Below are positions 44,708 through 54,368 of a DNA stretch of 64,000 nt, piece after piece (the stretch's first letter is position 1; every line of letters starts with the position of its first letter). The position numbers were made by a program, and so were the translations under genes. Origin of the DNA: Spongiibacter thalassae (lineage in GTDB: Bacteria; Pseudomonadota; Gammaproteobacteria; Pseudomonadales; Spongiibacteraceae); the NCBI RefSeq assembly GCF_012272835.1, contig NZ_JAAWWK010000004.1, forward strand, positions 62,001 through 126,000, read 5' to 3'. The notes below the pieces were generated by a model, which saw only the letters and a program-made list of their open reading frames with translations, made no database searches and had not been told where the DNA came from.

Positions 44708-47191
44708 CTAGCTGCCCTTCTCGCTCGACGCCCCGCGACACTCCTGCTCACCCAGGTCGACCACTTCCTCGGTCGCAAGCTCCGCAGGCAGTGTCAGCTC
44801 GCACAGCAATCGCCCCCGCTGGTAGACCCTCAGCGCGCGCTCATCGCTGGCGGCATCAAGGGCGAAGAAATCCCCGTTTTGCACCCGGTCTCGACTCATA
44901 CCACTGCGCACCTCCAGGGGCGCCGTCGCCGCCAGTTCGGGCGCATTGATCTGCCCATACACCGCTACAATTGACGCCGCCTGCCAGCGCACCAATGGCA
45001 CACTTCCGGGGTAAAGCACCACCCGCTGGCGCGCATTGGCAAATTCCAGCGGCGACGCCTTTGCCGCCTGAATACGCAGGTCGTACACCCGATAGTAGGG
45101 CAGAGCGATGAATTTGCGCTGCCCGGTTACCAGGGAAATACGGCGGCGCTCGTTGATCACCAGCTCAACCGGGTAGCCGGGCTTACCCGCAACGACCACA
45201 TACAGCCCCGAACGCACACCGCCCCCGGTAAAAAAATCGGCCTCACCATCGCTGACCAGCATATTTGTACTCATGGTCAGGCGCCCGGTCCTTGCCCGGC
45301 TGTCGCTCCACTCATCGGCCCAGTCCATCGACGCCCGCAACCGGGGCGACTGGTAATCCACCTGAGCAAAGCCAAGGCGCCGGTGATCCACCGACTCTCC
45401 CCGCACATTGACGTTTACCCCGGCCCCATCCTCCATCCAGTGATGGGTCATCGCACCCAGTGTATAGCGCTCGGCAAAACGCTCGCCCTCGCCATTGGTG
45501 GCCGCCACCCAGCCGACACCGGACTCGCCGTACAGCGACCAGCGCAGCTCCACCCCCGCCGCTGCGCGCAGGAGGTTGTCGTACTGGAACATAGTCGATA
45601 CACGCAGCTTCCCGGCCAGCAGGTAGTGGTCCCAACGACCGCCAAAACTGTAGGACTCCTGTGCCTCCTGCTCAAGGTATTGCACCCCGGCACTTACGGT
45701 AGTGGTTGGGGCTACCCGCAAATACCGGAGCGACACCGACTCCTGATCCCGATTGCTGCGCCGCAGCGGGTCGGGCTCGATGCCCGTTGCCATCGCACGA
45801 CTATCCGCGCGATACCATTCGGCAGCCAGACTTCCCCAACGCGTTTGCCAACGCAATGTCGCGGTGGCCGCTGCATAGCGGTCGCTGGCAAGCTGGCCAC
45901 TCAATTCGGCAAATACGGTGGGCGCCAGCCATTGCAGTTCACCCTGCAATGCCAGCCAGCGCGGTGTCACCAACACCGAGTTGTGGTTATACAGCGATTG
46001 ATTGAGGCGACTACCATAGCCCATGCGAAAAAACTCGCCCCCCTCCAGCAACTGCGGGTCCAGCGCCTCTGCCAGCACGCCCATATCCATTTCCAGCCGG
46101 TATTCCCCCAGCGGCGGCAGCCGTGTTGATTTCACAAAGTAGTGTTCTTCATTGAGCAACTCTCGTCCCCCCGCGGTCGCGCGCACAGTGAGGGTGTAAG
46201 CACCATCGGGTAGCTCCGACACGTCGAGCTGCTGTCGGCCGGAGCCATAGTTTTTACTGGCCAACAGCCGCCCGTCCCGGTAGAACTCCACGCGACTGTC
46301 CTCGGCGAGAAAGACCTCGATTGAAGTCGCCCCCAATTGCTGCAGGTCCAGGCGCAATTCGTTGACCTGACGCACACCCACCGCCAGCGCCATCGCACTG
46401 GGGGACAGTCGATCACCGTCGAGGAAGTAACGACCCGCCGTCAGCCGTTCGTCGCGTCGCTCATAAACAAAGTTAAATTCTCCCAGATAGGTCTCGTCGC
46501 TGTTATGCAAGCCCGTATCAAACTGCAGACGCCGGTTGCCGGCACTCAGCTGCTGCCGCCACGCGAGGTTGATCCGCTCGTCGCGGGACACGTGGCGGAC
46601 TTCGGTGTAATCGACAGCAAGGGCCAGACTGGAAAGCGAGGAGACCCGGTGACGGTGCTCAGGCAAAAATTCGGCATGATGGGCCTGTTGAAGGCTTAGG
46701 ATACGCGGATTAAGCAGAATTTCCGCGCTGAAATTCGCCGGATCAAACTCGACTCGCAACAACTGCTGCGGGGCAAAGCAGTGCTGCAGGGACTTTCGCT
46801 GGCAATGGCCGGGGCGATTATAGCGCTGTACCGCGGCCAACGCGGATGCTACAGCGCTATCGTTGTCGGTGTCGGGCAGGCTCTCGGCAATCTCTTCAGG
46901 GACATCAAATCGCAGGGTTTCGCCGTCAAACTCAGCAAAGGTGGACACCAGAAATTCGCCGCCATAGGACACATCGACGAAGGCCATTTCACCGGCCTTT
47001 GACAGCGGTGCAAACAGGGACAGCAGTCCGATCAGAAAGAGGTAGAACGACGGTAAGCGGACCAGCGACGCTAACGGAGGTCTATTCCGCCCGCACCAGG
47101 AGGCTGATCGTGTCGCGATAGACCCCCGCCTTGGCCTGGCCCATTTGGTCCTTGCCCACCTCCAGTCGCAGCTGGGGCTGCGCAGCGGCAT
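44708..47191 (-). CDS. alternate chaperone-usher pathway outer-membrane usher (start uncertain)
   Basis: About 827 aa if begun at ATG 47191. The secretion signal core SFYLFLIGLLSLFAPLSKA lies ~50 residues later (near 47020-47065), and no ATG, GTG or TTG occurs between. The true start is unclear: a long overlap with the subunit gene, a CTG near 47069, or a sequence error. The mature protein has an N-terminal chaperone-binding domain, a barrel with FVYERRDERLTAGRYFLDGD, a plug-like region (VRATAGGRELLNEEHYFVKS) and a C-terminal TGQRKFIALPYYRVYDLRI part like CS1/alpha-type (TcfC) ushers. It assembles pilus subunits across the outer membrane. Confidence 0.75.
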   Translation of the reverse strand: MPLRSPSCDWRWARTKWARPRRGSIATRSASWCGRNRPPLASLVRLPSFYLFLIGLLSLFAPLSKAGEMAFVDVSYGGEFLVSTFAEFDGETLRFDVPEEIAESLPDTDNDSAVASALAAVQRYNRPGHCQRKSLQHCFAPQQLLRVEFDPANFSAEILLNPRILSLQQAHHAEFLPEHRHRVSSLSSLALAVDYTEVRHVSRDERINLAWRQQLSAGNRRLQFDTGLHNSDETYLGEFNFVYERRDERLTAGRYFLDGDRLSPSAMALAVGVRQVNELRLDLQQLGATSIEVFLAEDSRVEFYRDGRLLASKNYGSGRQQLDVSELPDGAYTLTVRATAGGRELLNEEHYFVKSTRLPPLGEYRLEMDMGVLAEALDPQLLEGGEFFRMGYGSRLNQSLYNHNSVLVTPRWLALQGELQWLAPTVFAELSGQLASDRYAAATATLRWQTRWGSLAAEWYRADSRAMATGIEPDPLRRSNRDQESVSLRYLRVAPTTTVSAGVQYLEQEAQESYSFGGRWDHYLLAGKLRVSTMFQYDNLLRAAAGVELRWSLYGESGVGWVAATNGEGERFAERYTLGAMTHHWMEDGAGVNVNVRGESVDHRRLGFAQVDYQSPRLRASMDWADEWSDSRARTGRLTMSTNMLVSDGEADFFTGGGVRSGLYVVVAGKPGYPVELVINERRRISLVTGQRKFIALPYYRVYDLRIQAAKASPLEFANARQRVVLYPGSVPLVRWQAASIVAVYGQINAPELAATAPLEVRSGMSRDRVQNGDFFALDAASDERALRVYQRGRLLCELTLPAELATEEVVDLGEQECRGASSEKGS

Positions 47192-47585
47192 CACTGCAGT
47201 CAGAGCGGCTTGTGCTGCTGACAGCGACAACCGCCTGTCCGTGGGACAACTGCTGAACACCGGACTGCCCATCGTTCCACGAGACCGTGTAGATGACTTT
47301 GGATTCATCCGCAGCAATCATTGCAAAATCACTACCCGACGCATTTTCGGAGAACGCCGCCAGCGAGTATCCACGACTTGACGACCACACGCAGACACTC
47401 TGCTCGGCTTCCAGCCCCTGACCCTTGTCCACTTCGCCGAAGGCCATGTCCTGAAGGTTCGACAATTTGACCAAGGGCGGCACTGACAGGGTCACAGAAG
47501 TAGAGGCCGTTGCCGAGTCTGCGCCGTAAGATTGCGCAGAACACACTGCCATCGCTGCCCACACCAGGCCGCGTAGTGGAGTCAT
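47082..47585 (-). CDS. pilus subunit B (probable minor/tip pilin)
   Basis: 167 aa from ATG 47585 (an ATG at 47615 is possible). Signal peptide MTPLRGLVWAAMAVCSAQSYG, then a beta-sandwich with SVCVWSSSRGYSLAAFSE and SRSDCSD; the two Cys probably form a disulfide. The VCVWSS-RGY block is shared with subunit A at 47737-48285, so the two are paralogues. Lies after an intercistronic terminator and just before the usher, the usual place for a less abundant subunit. Confidence 0.65.
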   Translation of the reverse strand: MTPLRGLVWAAMAVCSAQSYGADSATASTSVTLSVPPLVKLSNLQDMAFGEVDKGQGLEAEQSVCVWSSSRGYSLAAFSENASGSDFAMIAADESKVIYTVSWNDGQSGVQQLSHGQAVVAVSSTSRSDCSDAAAQPQLRLEVGKDQMGQAKAGVYRDTISLLVRAE

Positions 47586-47690
47586 CAATCCATGGAAATG
47601 TCGGCATCGCAACATAAATATGCTTCGCTTATTGGCGCCAAAACGTCAATTAAAGGATAGACGCCAATGGGAAGAAATACGAAGTTTCCG

Positions 47691-47721
47691 AAAATAAGGG
47701 GCGGCCATCCTGGCCCGCCCC
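47691..47721 (-). terminator. intercistronic terminator in pilus operon
   Basis: Minus-strand stem GGGGCGG/CCGCCCC with inner pairing is followed by TTATTTT, 16 bases after the subunit A stop. Partial read-through would give much subunit A and little subunit B and usher. Confidence 0.75.
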
Positions 47722-47736
47722 ACGCAGGTAGCGATC

Positions 47737-48285
47737 TTACTCGGGTGCTACGGTCAGATTGATCGTGCCGGCATAGCTGCCCGCGATCACCGCCTCAAGG
47801 TTTGCTTCGGTGATGGCCACGCCCAGGCTGGCGGTCACGTCGGAGGGGTTATTACACTGATTGGTCTTGGAGTCTGCGGTCAAACCCGCCACATTGGTGC
47901 CGGCAGTCAGTGCGTCGACTGCATCGCCGTCGCCGTCGTCCCAGGTTACCGCGAAGGGCACTTCATAGCTGGAATCCGTGCTGTGCACCAGACCAAAAGC
48001 GCCGCCGGTCAGACTGCCGGTTGCGGTCAGATTGTAACCACGGGTGGAAGACCACACGCAGATGTCAGAAATAGTACCACTTTGACCGCCGCTGCCGGAC
48101 CATTCGCCCAATGCGAGATCGGTCAAGCCTGAAATGCGGATTTTATTGGGGACAGAGCTGGATACCTGTGCGCTACCTGACGAGGTATTGCCCTTTGTGC
48201 CCTGGCTGGCGGCCTCGGCAAACAGTGATGCGCCAGCGAGCGCAATAACAAGAAGACCTTTTGACTGACGAAGTAAATGCAACAT
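47737..48285 (-). CDS. pilus subunit A (probable major pilin)
   Basis: 182 aa from ATG 48285 (GGGAA 9 nt upstream). Signal peptide MLHLLRQSKGLLVIALAGASLFAEA. The mature chain begins SQGTKGNTSSGSAQVSSSVP and contains DICVWSSTRGYNLTATGSL and TNQCNNPSDV with a probable disulfide. It ends in a beta strand TINLTVAPE. Related to subunit B. First gene of the leftward operon, before a terminator, so probably the abundant shaft subunit. Confidence 0.68.
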   Translation of the reverse strand: MLHLLRQSKGLLVIALAGASLFAEAASQGTKGNTSSGSAQVSSSVPNKIRISGLTDLALGEWSGSGGQSGTISDICVWSSTRGYNLTATGSLTGGAFGLVHSTDSSYEVPFAVTWDDGDGDAVDALTAGTNVAGLTADSKTNQCNNPSDVTASLGVAITEANLEAVIAGSYAGTINLTVAPE

Positions 48286-48685
48286 ATCCAAATTCCCTAG
48301 ATTTATGGCCAATAGTAAAAACTCGTGCCGCATATGCCCGCGACGTCGGTTCATGAATAGCTTTTATAGGATTGGGTGCTAGGACAACTCGAACCACTAC
48401 TCATCCAATCCTTGGTGTGGCCGTTGCAGCACGATTCCCTCGCTGCAGGCCGAGCCCCAGCCGACAACACTACGACGCACAAGAGGGTATGCGCGCAGTT
48501 CGGCAGGCGGGCGCAATTATTATTTCCCACCGCGAACGAGTCAATCGCTTACGATATAATCATGCAAATATGGGACTGGATTCACATTTTCACTTGGCAA
48601 CCATGCCGACAATGGTGCTCTTGGGAGAAGATAGCGTGCGTTCACCAAAATTTAACACCAAGTTCGACACAATCGCAGGACCCCC
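48286..48685. other. divergent promoter region of the pilus locus
   Basis: 400 bases without a convincing gene between subunit A (leftward) and the chaperone (rightward). TATAAT at 48555-48560 may be a -10 for the chaperone. Frames that cross the region lack ribosome sites and family matches. I see no obvious invertible repeats flanking it. Confidence 0.45.
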
Positions 48686-49390
48686 ATGAACGGATTCTTC
48701 TCCCGCACCACACTGTGGATTGGCTTGATCGCCCTTAGCGCCTATACCTCAATCGCCGAGGCACGACTGAATGTCGATAAGAACATCATCGACGCCGATG
48801 CCAAAACCCGCCGTGCCGACATCGTCATCAGTAATAGCGGCCAACAGGCGGTCGGCGTGGATATCGACGTTTTTCGCATAGCCTTTCCCGGGCTGGCGAC
48901 AGAACAACGCTATACCCTGGATAACCCCCGCGAGCTGGGCGTGCTGGCGACACCGAGGCAATTCGAACTCGAGCCCGGCGAGGAGCGCAAGGTGCGCATT
49001 TCCTTGCTGAGGCCACCGGAAGCCGAGGATGCTATCTATCGCCTGCGGGTGGCGCCCAGAGCACTGAGCCAAACTACCTCGGCGTCACCGGGCAAGCTGA
49101 TTAACATCAGCCTGTCTTACGACCTGCTGTTGATCCGCCGCCCGATCACGCCGGTGAGCACCCTTGCCGCAGAACGCCGGGAGCGACGCCTGGCGGTCAG
49201 CAATCTGGGCAACAGCAATTTTTTGCTGTTCGACGGGCAGCAGTGTGATGATCAGGGGGAGAATTGCAAAATGCTTGGCGCAAAGCGTATTTACGCGGGA
49301 GCGACACACGAATTCGAGCTACCCTACGACAGCAGCCCGGTGCGCTTTATTGTCGATGAGGGCGGCAATACTTATGTGCAGGAATTCTAG
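48686..49390 (+). CDS. pilus periplasmic chaperone
   Basis: 234 aa. Signal peptide MNGFFSRTTLWIGLIALSAYTSIAEA. First Ig-like domain: LNVDKNIIDADAKTRRADIVISNSG, ATPRQFELEPGEERKVRISLLRPP, YRLRVAP; this is the PapD-like fold used by alternate chaperone-usher systems. The second domain carries a Cys pair (GQQCDDQGENCKML). AGGA lies 7-10 nt before the ATG. Divergent from the subunit-usher operon. Confidence 0.8.
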   Translation: MNGFFSRTTLWIGLIALSAYTSIAEARLNVDKNIIDADAKTRRADIVISNSGQQAVGVDIDVFRIAFPGLATEQRYTLDNPRELGVLATPRQFELEPGEERKVRISLLRPPEAEDAIYRLRVAPRALSQTTSASPGKLINISLSYDLLLIRRPITPVSTLAAERRERRLAVSNLGNSNFLLFDGQQCDDQGENCKMLGAKRIYAGATHEFELPYDSSPVRFIVDEGGNTYVQEF

Positions 49391-49409
49391 ATGCAGGCGT
49401 TCCAGGGGC

Positions 49410-49431
49410 AAAAGCTCTGAGCGAGGCTCAG
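49410..49431 (-). terminator. ribA terminator overlapping its stop codon
   Basis: Minus-strand stem CTGAGC/GCTCAG with a 3-nt loop followed by AGCTTTT. The first arm includes the ribA TGA. Confidence 0.55.
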
Positions 49432-50012
49432 AACAAATGACCCAGCTTGCCGGATTTGGTTGCCAGGTATTTGGCATTGTGGGGGTTTTGGCCGGTCTGT
49501 AAGGGCAGGCGCTCAACCACATCCACACCCTGATCGGTCAGTGCTTTGACCTTGCGGGGGTTGTTGGTCATCAAGCGCACCTTGCTGATACCCAGTTCGC
49601 TACACATCACCTTAAGCAAACTGTAGTCGCGCATATCTGCGCCAAAGCCCAGCTGCTCATTCGCCTCTACCGTGTCAGCACCTTCGTCCTGCAATTTGTA
49701 GGCGCGAATTTTGTTGAGCAGACCAATGCCACGCCCTTCCTGGCGCAGATAGAACAGCGCTCCGCGCCCCTCCTCGGCAATCTTCTGCAACGCGGCCTGC
49801 AGCTGTGAGCCGCAGTCACAGCGCATGCTGAACAGGGCGTCACCGGTCAAACATTCAGAGTGAATACGCGCCAGCACAGGTTGGCCGTCGCCGATATCAC
49901 CAAGACTCAGCACCACGTGCTCCTTGCCAACATCGGGGTCGTCGAACCCATGAATATCAAACACTCCCCACGGGGTGGGAAGCTTGGAGGATTCTACAAA
50001 GCTGACCGCCAC
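49428..50012 (-). CDS. ribA: GTP cyclohydrolase II
   Basis: 194 aa from GTG 50012. The start is fixed by GGAGAT 5 nt upstream and by alignment with the E. coli protein around KLPTPWG; the longer frame from 50042 adds 10 unlikely residues. Zinc ligands in [15 protein letters not shown], then [16 protein letters not shown] and [11 protein letters not shown]. Opens GTP to the first riboflavin intermediate. Single gene, convergent with the pilus chaperone. Confidence 0.93.
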   Translation of the reverse strand: MAVSFVESSKLPTPWGVFDIHGFDDPDVGKEHVVLSLGDIGDGQPVLARIHSECLTGDALFSMRCDCGSQLQAALQKIAEEGRGALFYLRQEGRGIGLLNKIRAYKLQDEGADTVEANEQLGFGADMRDYSLLKVMCSELGISKVRLMTNNPRKVKALTDQGVDVVERLPLQTGQNPHNAKYLATKSGKLGHLF

Positions 50013-50122
50013 TGGTATCTCCAAAAAAATCCGGTCGCGCATTTTATCAGCGACCGCCGCCGCAGGCGAGTTTCTTGCTCGTTAACGTGAACCGCGCGCC
50101 GGAATTGCGCGCAGAAACAGCC

Positions 50123-50761
50123 TCAGCGGGTACTCATGGTGAGTATATTGCCCGACTCGCTCAGGTCCACATGCTCCAGAAAGGTCATACCCAGCAGGAC
50201 GACATGGGGAAAGCTGCCCTCGATAACGATCGCCTCGACATGGTGGCGTTCGATACTCCCCACCGAGACTTTATTAAGTTGCACGGCATACCCCTGACTG
50301 ACCCCCGAGGCCGTCGCCACGGCAATTTCCGCCCCGCCCTGGTAGCTGATACCAAGATGGCGGGCATGGGCCGAGCTGAGTGCCATCGAGGTCGCCCCGG
50401 TGTCAACCACCGCATCGATGCCCCGACCATTGATATAAATACGCGTGCGGTACTCACGGTTGGCATTGCGCTGTAGCACCACTTCTTTTTTATCCGCTTC
50501 GCGATAAATCGCGCCAATGCCCTTGTTCAAGCTCAACTGGTGACGCTGGCCCTTGATTTCAACAACCGCCCGGTGACTGTTGGCGGACAACAGCTTCACA
50601 CCGCTGGGGTGATGCTCCCCCACCCGCACCAATTTTTGCTCTCCCGCCACATCCAGCAACGCGGCGCCATCAAACAGCCCCCGCACCACCACCTCGGTAG
50701 CCGTCGCAGGCAGGGTGGCCACCATCAGCAATAGTGCGGCGATTGATGAAATTCGAGTCAT
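50123..50761 (-). CDS. exported retropepsin-like aspartic protease
   Basis: 212 aa. Signal peptide MTRISSIAALLLMVATLPATA; the clan AA core follows at about 105-200. The catalytic Asp is D120 in IDAVVDTGATSMALSS, and VVLLGMTFLEHVDL closes the fold, matching TIGR02281-like proteins. Active as a dimer, because only one DTGA exists. The N-terminal 90 residues are an additional beta domain. Probably periplasmic; substrate unknown. Confidence 0.82.
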   Translation of the reverse strand: MTRISSIAALLLMVATLPATATEVVVRGLFDGAALLDVAGEQKLVRVGEHHPSGVKLLSANSHRAVVEIKGQRHQLSLNKGIGAIYREADKKEVVLQRNANREYRTRIYINGRGIDAVVDTGATSMALSSAHARHLGISYQGGAEIAVATASGVSQGYAVQLNKVSVGSIERHHVEAIVIEGSFPHVVLLGMTFLEHVDLSESGNILTMSTR

Positions 50762-50834
50762 GGCCAGTGCCGCTCCAACAGCTGGGGGATAGAACCTTGA
50801 TTATGGCGGCTCCACAGACAAACACAAAGCCCCA

Positions 50835-51743
50835 TCACAACGCCAGTTGGCGCAGGAAGTCGAGAAACCAGCGGTGGCCAGCATCACCGCTCAAGGCCCT
50901 TGGCCACATCATCCACAGTGACACCGGTGCAATATCCAGAGGAAAGGGCGCGACCGTTAAGCCGTGGGCACGCCCGTACACGTGCGCCAGTCGTCGAGGC
51001 ATGGTGCCCAGGGCGCGACTCTGTGCCACCACCGCAGCCATCGCGGCGTAATCCTGAACATGCAGGGCGACCTGGCGATCCAGACGCGCGCCCCCCAGCG
51101 CCTGTTCCAGCTGACTCGCCGCTGCGCTGCGCTGACGCAGCAGTACATGGCGACAGGACAGATACGCTTCCATGGTGCAGCCCCCCTCCGCCAATGCAGG
51201 GTGATCGGCGGCGGCGACAACCACAAGCTCTTCGGTGCCCAGCACCTCGCTGTCCACCCGGGGAGAATCCACCTGCAAATAGTCCAGCACCACATCCAGC
51301 TCAAGGCGATTCAATGCCGCGCTGACATCGACACCGATCAAATTTTCACTGCGCAGGCGCAACATTGGCCCTGCGGCCTGAAGACCGCACAGAATACTAC
51401 CCAGGGCCGCGACCTCGATGTAGCTGTCCACCGCTATGGCAAATTCCCGGTCTTCCGTGGCGGAGTCAAACACCTCTCCGACACTGACCCCTTCGGTAAT
51501 CAGTTGAAGAGCGGGCTGCACCTTGAGGTAGACCCTCTCGGCTCGGGGTGTTGGTGTCATACCGCTGCGGTGGCGCACAAACAATTCGTCCTTTAACGAC
51601 AATCGCAGGCGTTGCAAGGCCGCACTCATCGCAGGCTGACTCATACCGACACGCTCTGCGGCCCGGGTCAAATTCTGCTCGCGCATCAGCGCATCAAATA
51701 CCGTTAGCAGATTGAGGTCGAAGGCGCGTAAATTCAGTTTCAT
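50835..51743 (-). CDS. LysR-family regulator (NodD-like)
   Basis: 302 aa. Starts MKLNLRAFDLNLLTVFDALMRE; helix-turn-helix ERVGMSQPAMSAALQRLR at about 31-48. The effector domain shows the ENLIGVDVSAALNRLELDVVL pattern of the NodD/LinR/PcpR-type group. Divergent from the sterol-desaturase-family gene, which is its likely target. ATAATT-N8-AATTAT at 51746-51765, directly upstream, is a candidate operator. Confidence 0.82.
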   Translation of the reverse strand: MKLNLRAFDLNLLTVFDALMREQNLTRAAERVGMSQPAMSAALQRLRLSLKDELFVRHRSGMTPTPRAERVYLKVQPALQLITEGVSVGEVFDSATEDREFAIAVDSYIEVAALGSILCGLQAAGPMLRLRSENLIGVDVSAALNRLELDVVLDYLQVDSPRVDSEVLGTEELVVVAAADHPALAEGGCTMEAYLSCRHVLLRQRSAAASQLEQALGGARLDRQVALHVQDYAAMAAVVAQSRALGTMPRRLAHVYGRAHGLTVAPFPLDIAPVSLWMMWPRALSGDAGHRWFLDFLRQLAL

Positions 51744-51745
51744 GG

Positions 51746-51765
51746 ATAATTGTTATATTAATTAT
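51746..51765. promoter_or_regulatory. candidate LysR operator
   Basis: Inverted repeat ATAATT-N8-AATTAT in a strikingly AT-rich 93-bp divergent region between the LysR gene and the desaturase-family gene. It contains a T-N11-A-like arrangement. Confidence 0.4.
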
Positions 51766-51836
51766 TGAATTCAAAAATATAGTACAGACGCTAAGCTGGG
51801 CATAGCAAGTCGAAACCCCAATAAGAGAGCACTGCT

Positions 51837-52691
51837 ATGTCTATAGAACCCGCCTTTATCGTTACCGGATTCATTATTGTCGCCGCCGTGTGGGAGTGGT
51901 TCGCCGGGCGCGCCAGCCGCGAGCAAAAAAGCCGCGAGGACTGGCAAATCGCCTTTATCAGCGCCCTCGGCATGAGCCTGATCCAGCGCCCGGCGCTGAT
52001 TTTCGCCGTCGCGTGGCTGGGCGGCGTCATCATCCCCCAGTATCAGGGCAGCCTGAGCTGGCTGGAGGCCCAGTATTTCTGGCCGACGCTACTGGTCTAC
52101 ATTGCCCTGGAAGAACTCACCCACGGTGCGGGACACTATTTTGCCCACACCCGTCGCCCACGCCATCGCGGGCTGCAATACTTTCAGCGCCTGTATAAGG
52201 TCGGTCATCGCCCCCACCACTTTTCCGGTGGCAACGACGGCAAGGGCCAGCTGAGCGTAACGCAAACCTTTGTCGAGCATTGGCTGTGGTGGTTTATCAT
52301 GCCCAATTACTGGTTCCAGTTTATTGCGCTGTATCTGGGGCTTGTCGAAGTGTTTGTGATCGGCACGGTATTCAAGGGGCTGTGGGCCGCGCACAACCAC
52401 GTCAACTGGAACTACGACCTCTACTTTCTCAACCACCCCAAGACCTGGGTGCGCAAGTCGATGTATGCCCTGTGCCATGTGCTGACCTTTCCCACCCAAC
52501 ACCATCACCATCACGCCCGGGGACGCAACTCGGCAAAAAACCTGTGTAATTTGCTGGCCATTTACGACTGGCTGATCTTTGATTCACTGGTGATCGAGAA
52601 GGAAAAGCCCACCACTTATGGTTGGCGCCAGGCACCGGAAGAGGAGCACAGCGCACTGTACCGCTACTTTCACACCGATCTCAGGGTGTGA
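51837..52691 (+). CDS. sterol desaturase / fatty-acid hydroxylase-family membrane enzyme
   Basis: 284 aa with four to five predicted helices. The di-iron His clusters are HGAGHYFAH, HRPHHFSGG, HNHVNW and PTQHHHHHARG, in the order and spacing of the family. These enzymes hydroxylate or desaturate lipids in the membrane using O2 and an electron donor. Substrate unknown. Divergent LysR upstream; its 3' end overlaps thiDE (convergent) by 11 bp. Confidence 0.85.
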   Translation: MSIEPAFIVTGFIIVAAVWEWFAGRASREQKSREDWQIAFISALGMSLIQRPALIFAVAWLGGVIIPQYQGSLSWLEAQYFWPTLLVYIALEELTHGAGHYFAHTRRPRHRGLQYFQRLYKVGHRPHHFSGGNDGKGQLSVTQTFVEHWLWWFIMPNYWFQFIALYLGLVEVFVIGTVFKGLWAAHNHVNWNYDLYFLNHPKTWVRKSMYALCHVLTFPTQHHHHHARGRNSAKNLCNLLAIYDWLIFDSLVIEKEKPTTYGWRQAPEEEHSALYRYFHTDLRV

Positions 52692-54177
52692 TGGTCTCGG
52701 CCTTGCCTCGCTGGCCGTGCATGGCCAGCAGCCTGGCCACCACGGCTTCGGGGTCGGCGGCCTGGGTAATCGCGGTAATCATCGCGCAACTGCCAATCCC
52801 TGTCGCAAGCACGTCGTGGGCGCGGGCCACATTGATACCGCCAATGGCGGTCAGGGTATAACGGGAAGACAACATGTCGATCCAGCGTTTCAGCTGGTTG
52901 ACCCCCTGGGGGCCGAAACGCATGATTTTGCTCTGGGTGGGGTAAATCGGCCCCAGCGCGATATAGCTGGGGCGCAAGGCGTGAGCACGGGCCACTTCAT
53001 AGTAACTGTGGGTACTCACCCCAAGGCGCAAACCGGCGCGACGAATCGCCGCCAAATCGGCAATATCCAGATCTTCCTGACCGAGGTGAACCCCGTAGGC
53101 CCCGGCTTCGATCGCGATCTGCCAGTAATCATTAATAAACACTCTCGCACCATATTGACGCCCCAGCGCGACGGCACGGAAAATTTCACCGCGCAAATTT
53201 GGCGCCTGGCGGTTCTTGATGCGCAACTGGATGGTGGTGACACCACATTTCAACAGACGCTCAATCCAGGCACTGCTGTCCACCACCGGATACAGCCCAA
53301 GCTCGCCATCGCAGTCGGGAAATGGCTCCACGCCGATTTCCAGTTTGCGTTGCAGGCAGGGAAGATCATCGACACTCTGCGGCCAACCGGTGTGCGCCAC
53401 CGGGCCGGGGCCGCCGCCCAGCTGCACCGCCATGCGCAAGCCCTGACTGACATAGGCCTTGGCAATAACCAGCGCATCGATCAATTCATAACCCCGCGCC
53501 ATCAGCGCCGCGATCGCAGAGGACAGAGTACAACCGGTGCCATGGGTATTCATGGTGCGAATATTCGGACCACTCAGCCAGTAGCCGTCGATGCCATCTG
53601 TCCAGTAGTCATGGCGCTGCTGGCCGTCGGCGGGCAAATGGCCCCCGGTCAGCAACACCGAGTTGGCGCCCATTGCCACCAGATCCTGAGCCGCGCGTTC
53701 AACGTCTGCCAGACCGTTTATTTTCCGCCCGAGCAATACCTGGGCTTCATCAACGTTGGGAGTGATGAGGTCGGCATAGGGGATTACCTTATCCATCAAC
53801 ACTTCGCTGACGCCATCTTCGATCAAGTCGCCGCCACTGGTAGACACCATTACCGGGTCGCACACCACAAAGTGGGGGTAGCTCGCGAGGTACTTGCCGA
53901 CCATCTCGACCACTTCGACCGAGCCCAGCATGCCCAGCTTGATCGCCGCCGCAGGCAGGTCACTGTCCAAGGCATTGATCTGCGCTGCCAGGCTGCGACG
54001 GGGCGTCGTCGATACCTGGCCGACAGTAAAGCTGTTTTGGGCGGTGATGGCCGTAATAACAGTACAGCCGTGTACACCAAAGTCATTAAAGGTCGCAAGG
54101 TCGGCCTGGATTCCGGCGCCGCCGCCGGAGTCCGACCCGGCAATAGTCCAGGCAATCGGCTTGGAATGGCTAGCCAT
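52681..54177 (-). CDS. thiDE: bifunctional HMP-phosphate kinase / thiamine-phosphate synthase
   Basis: 498 aa. ThiD half (~1-265): [28 protein letters not shown] and [16 protein letters not shown] (anion hole and catalytic Cys). ThiE half (~295-490): [42 protein letters not shown] and AIGGIN. Joins the pyrimidine from ThiC with the thiazole from ThiG to make thiamine phosphate. ATG 54177 fits the ThiD start. The other thi genes are ~6 kb away on the same strand. I find no THI-box (TPP riboswitch) upstream. Confidence 0.93.
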   Translation of the reverse strand: MASHSKPIAWTIAGSDSGGGAGIQADLATFNDFGVHGCTVITAITAQNSFTVGQVSTTPRRSLAAQINALDSDLPAAAIKLGMLGSVEVVEMVGKYLASYPHFVVCDPVMVSTSGGDLIEDGVSEVLMDKVIPYADLITPNVDEAQVLLGRKINGLADVERAAQDLVAMGANSVLLTGGHLPADGQQRHDYWTDGIDGYWLSGPNIRTMNTHGTGCTLSSAIAALMARGYELIDALVIAKAYVSQGLRMAVQLGGGPGPVAHTGWPQSVDDLPCLQRKLEIGVEPFPDCDGELGLYPVVDSSAWIERLLKCGVTTIQLRIKNRQAPNLRGEIFRAVALGRQYGARVFINDYWQIAIEAGAYGVHLGQEDLDIADLAAIRRAGLRLGVSTHSYYEVARAHALRPSYIALGPIYPTQSKIMRFGPQGVNQLKRWIDMLSSRYTLTAIGGINVARAHDVLATGIGSCAMITAITQAADPEAVVARLLAMHGQRGKAETITP

Positions 54178-54368
54178 ATCGTCGAGGTTTCCTAGTCCAT
54201 CAGTGAGTATTGCGGCGAGCTTAATGTAATAGTTAGAGGCCGCACGAGCCGCGTAGTATAACGCCCGGAACAGGCAATAACACAAAAAAGGTCACGCGCG
54301 ACATAATATTACCAAAATCAGCCCGCAGCCCAAGCCTCCGCGGCTCCGCGGCTCCGCTCCGGCTAAGC

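Noticed and set aside
48376-48738. 120-codon frame overlapping the pilus chaperone start
   Set aside because: Overlaps the chaperone signal peptide in another frame and shows no family features.
52618-54195. 525-codon plus-strand frame opposite thiDE
   Set aside because: Antisense to a well-conserved bifunctional enzyme; His/Gln/Ala-rich translation typical of a shadow frame.
54178-54368. TPP riboswitch upstream of thiDE
   Set aside because: No THI-box elements (CTGAGA and the ACC...GGTAAT-type pairing) can be found on the minus strand.
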